This document shows, piece by piece, positions 7,228-7,628 of a DNA stretch of 7,628 bases (position 1 is its first letter; each line of letters opens with the position of its first letter). The position numbers and the translations under genes are program-made. Source of the stretch: Bacteroidales bacterium Bact_20 (lineage in GTDB: Bacteria > Bacteroidota > Bacteroidia > Bacteroidales > DTU049); the NCBI GenBank assembly GCA_001603615.1, contig LUZL01000201.1, forward strand, positions 1 to 7,628. The letters are read 5' to 3'. The notes under the pieces were generated by a model, which saw only the letters and a list, made by a program, of their open reading frames with translations, made no database searches and was not told the origin of the DNA.

Positions 7228-7247
7228 AAAAAAAACAAGAAAATATT

Positions 7248-7628
7248 TTAAATGTTATAAAATAAATATGTCATTGCCATCAAATCACTGTACCGCTGCC
7301 ATGCCCGCCGATCCGACGCCGCCAAATTCAATATCCTCCCCGTATCTCTTATCACCTCCTCCGCAAGATACTTGCCCTGCACTACAAACCACATTATGTA
7401 ATTTGTCAAATACTTCGTTGCTACTCCATGAAACTTGAGATATATCCAACCTACAAAATCTTTGATCTTCTCATTAACCGTAGACACACTATATATACCC
7501 CGCTTCATTTTGTTTTTGTTAGTTATCTCTTTATGCTTAATATGTTCTGCATTAGCAGTCTTAAATGCTTTTTTATTACTACCACATATCACTGCATCGC
7601 TAGGTATTCTAGATTTTAGAAACTCCTC
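7248..7628 (-). CDS. IS1595-family (ISXO2-like) transposase, C-terminal part, 5' partial
   Basis: The frame is open through the window edge: 126 residues are visible, beginning EEFLKSRIPSD and ending MTYLFYNI, with TAA at 7248-7250. A GTG at 7590-7592 is in frame but is unlikely to be the start, because homologous sequence continues upstream of it. The hallmark is FHGVATKYLTNYIMWF (about residues 66-81), preceded by GIYSVSTVNEKIKDFVGW, which matches the C-terminal part of the ISXO2-like transposase domain. The segment AVICGSNKKAFKTANAEHIKH (12-32) aligns with the usual '(L/I)-C-T-D-x-x-K-(S/A)-(Y/F)' stretch containing the second catalytic Asp. Here Ser (S17) stands in its place, which suggests an inactive copy if my alignment is right. 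The last 45 residues are encoded by GC-rich DNA. DDE transposases of this type cut and paste IS or MITE DNA. Family confidence is good and activity is doubtful. Confidence 0.8.
   Translation of the reverse strand, partial: EEFLKSRIPSDAVICGSNKKAFKTANAEHIKHKEITNKNKMKRGIYSVSTVNEKIKDFVGWIYLKFHGVATKYLTNYIMWFVVQGKYLAEEVIRDTGRILNLAASDRRAWQRYSDLMAMTYLFYNI

Larger units (their letters stand above)
6821..7247. other. AT-rich intergenic stretch without a convincing gene
   Basis: About 430 bp between the SDR start and the transposase stop. It is very A/T-rich up to about 7140. It contains the candidate SDR promoter, an 8-bp hairpin at 6899-6918, and a 21-codon plus-strand mini-ORF at 7107-7172 (starting MYLIIGFAKF, after AAAAGGGA). 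In the same frame beyond its stop there is a 9-codon ORF, MEEVRNAKH, at 7200-7229, then a small GC-containing hairpin at 7215-7227. A tandem 10-mer sits at 7169-7189. The mini-ORFs are too short to call as genes. The right part is probably the outer end of the mobile element whose transposase follows. No tRNA or known RNA is seen. Confidence 0.6.
7164..7628 (-). mobile_element. Insertion-sequence remnant, IS1595/ISXO2-like (one end, boundary uncertain)
   Basis: The region includes the transposase C-terminus plus the flanking 84 bp that should hold one IS end. The left boundary at GGGGGTTAAAAAG (7164) is a guess from its position and G-rich start. The matching inverted repeat and target duplication would lie outside the window, so neither can be checked. 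Base composition supports foreign origin: about half of the bases in 7261-7380 are G or C, far above the surrounding DNA. Confidence 0.45.

Noticed and set aside
7428..7619. 63-codon plus-strand open frame
   Set aside because: Antisense to the transposase, whose motifs clearly place the coding strand on minus.
1..7628. CRISPR arrays, tRNA, rRNA and toxin-antitoxin or defence genes
   Set aside because: No regularly spaced repeats, no cloverleaf with TTC-type arms, and no recognisable defence domains on either strand.

Overview
The window looks like a piece of chromosome from a low-GC member of the Bacteroidota. Three signs support this: a C-terminal type IX secretion (Por/T9SS type A) sorting domain on the first gene, Bacteroidota-type -7 promoter boxes (TAnnTTTG) ahead of two genes, and the absence of clear Shine-Dalgarno sequences before most starts. 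I cannot name a genus.

Layout: (1) 1-1749 (+), the 3' part of a large secreted protein with an Asp-box motif and a T9SS sorting tail, closed by a perfect 20-bp stem terminator. (2) 1875-2981 (+), a Crp/Fnr-type regulator carrying an extra GAF-like N-terminal domain, with its own putative promoter. (3) Converging on it, a run of four minus-strand genes, in transcription order: a short-chain dehydrogenase (6820-5987), a small acidic protein of unknown function overlapping it by 14 nt (6000-5560), a Wzt-like ABC ATPase with a GTG start (5502-4285), and an NtrC-type AAA+ response regulator without a DNA-binding domain (4167-3007). (4) 6821-7247, an AT-rich stretch of about 430 bp with no convincing gene, containing short hairpins, a tandem 10-mer and two in-frame mini-ORFs. 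(5) 7248-7628 (-), the C-terminal part of an IS1595/ISXO2-like transposase running off the window, with a GC-richer tail.

How they may work together: the first two minus-strand genes are probably cotranscribed and translationally coupled, and the ABC ATPase may be on the same transcript. The ATPase is the engine of a surface-polysaccharide exporter whose permease is not in this window. The response regulator and the GAF-Crp protein are two separate regulators meeting tail to tail with 25 bp between them, and no sensor kinase is present. I see no defence system, CRISPR array, tRNA or rRNA. The most unusual items are the GAF-Crp fusion, the HTH-less sigma-54 activator with a GAFTSA loop, the unassigned acidic protein coupled to the dehydrogenase, and the IS-end region with a transposase that seems to lack a catalytic Asp.
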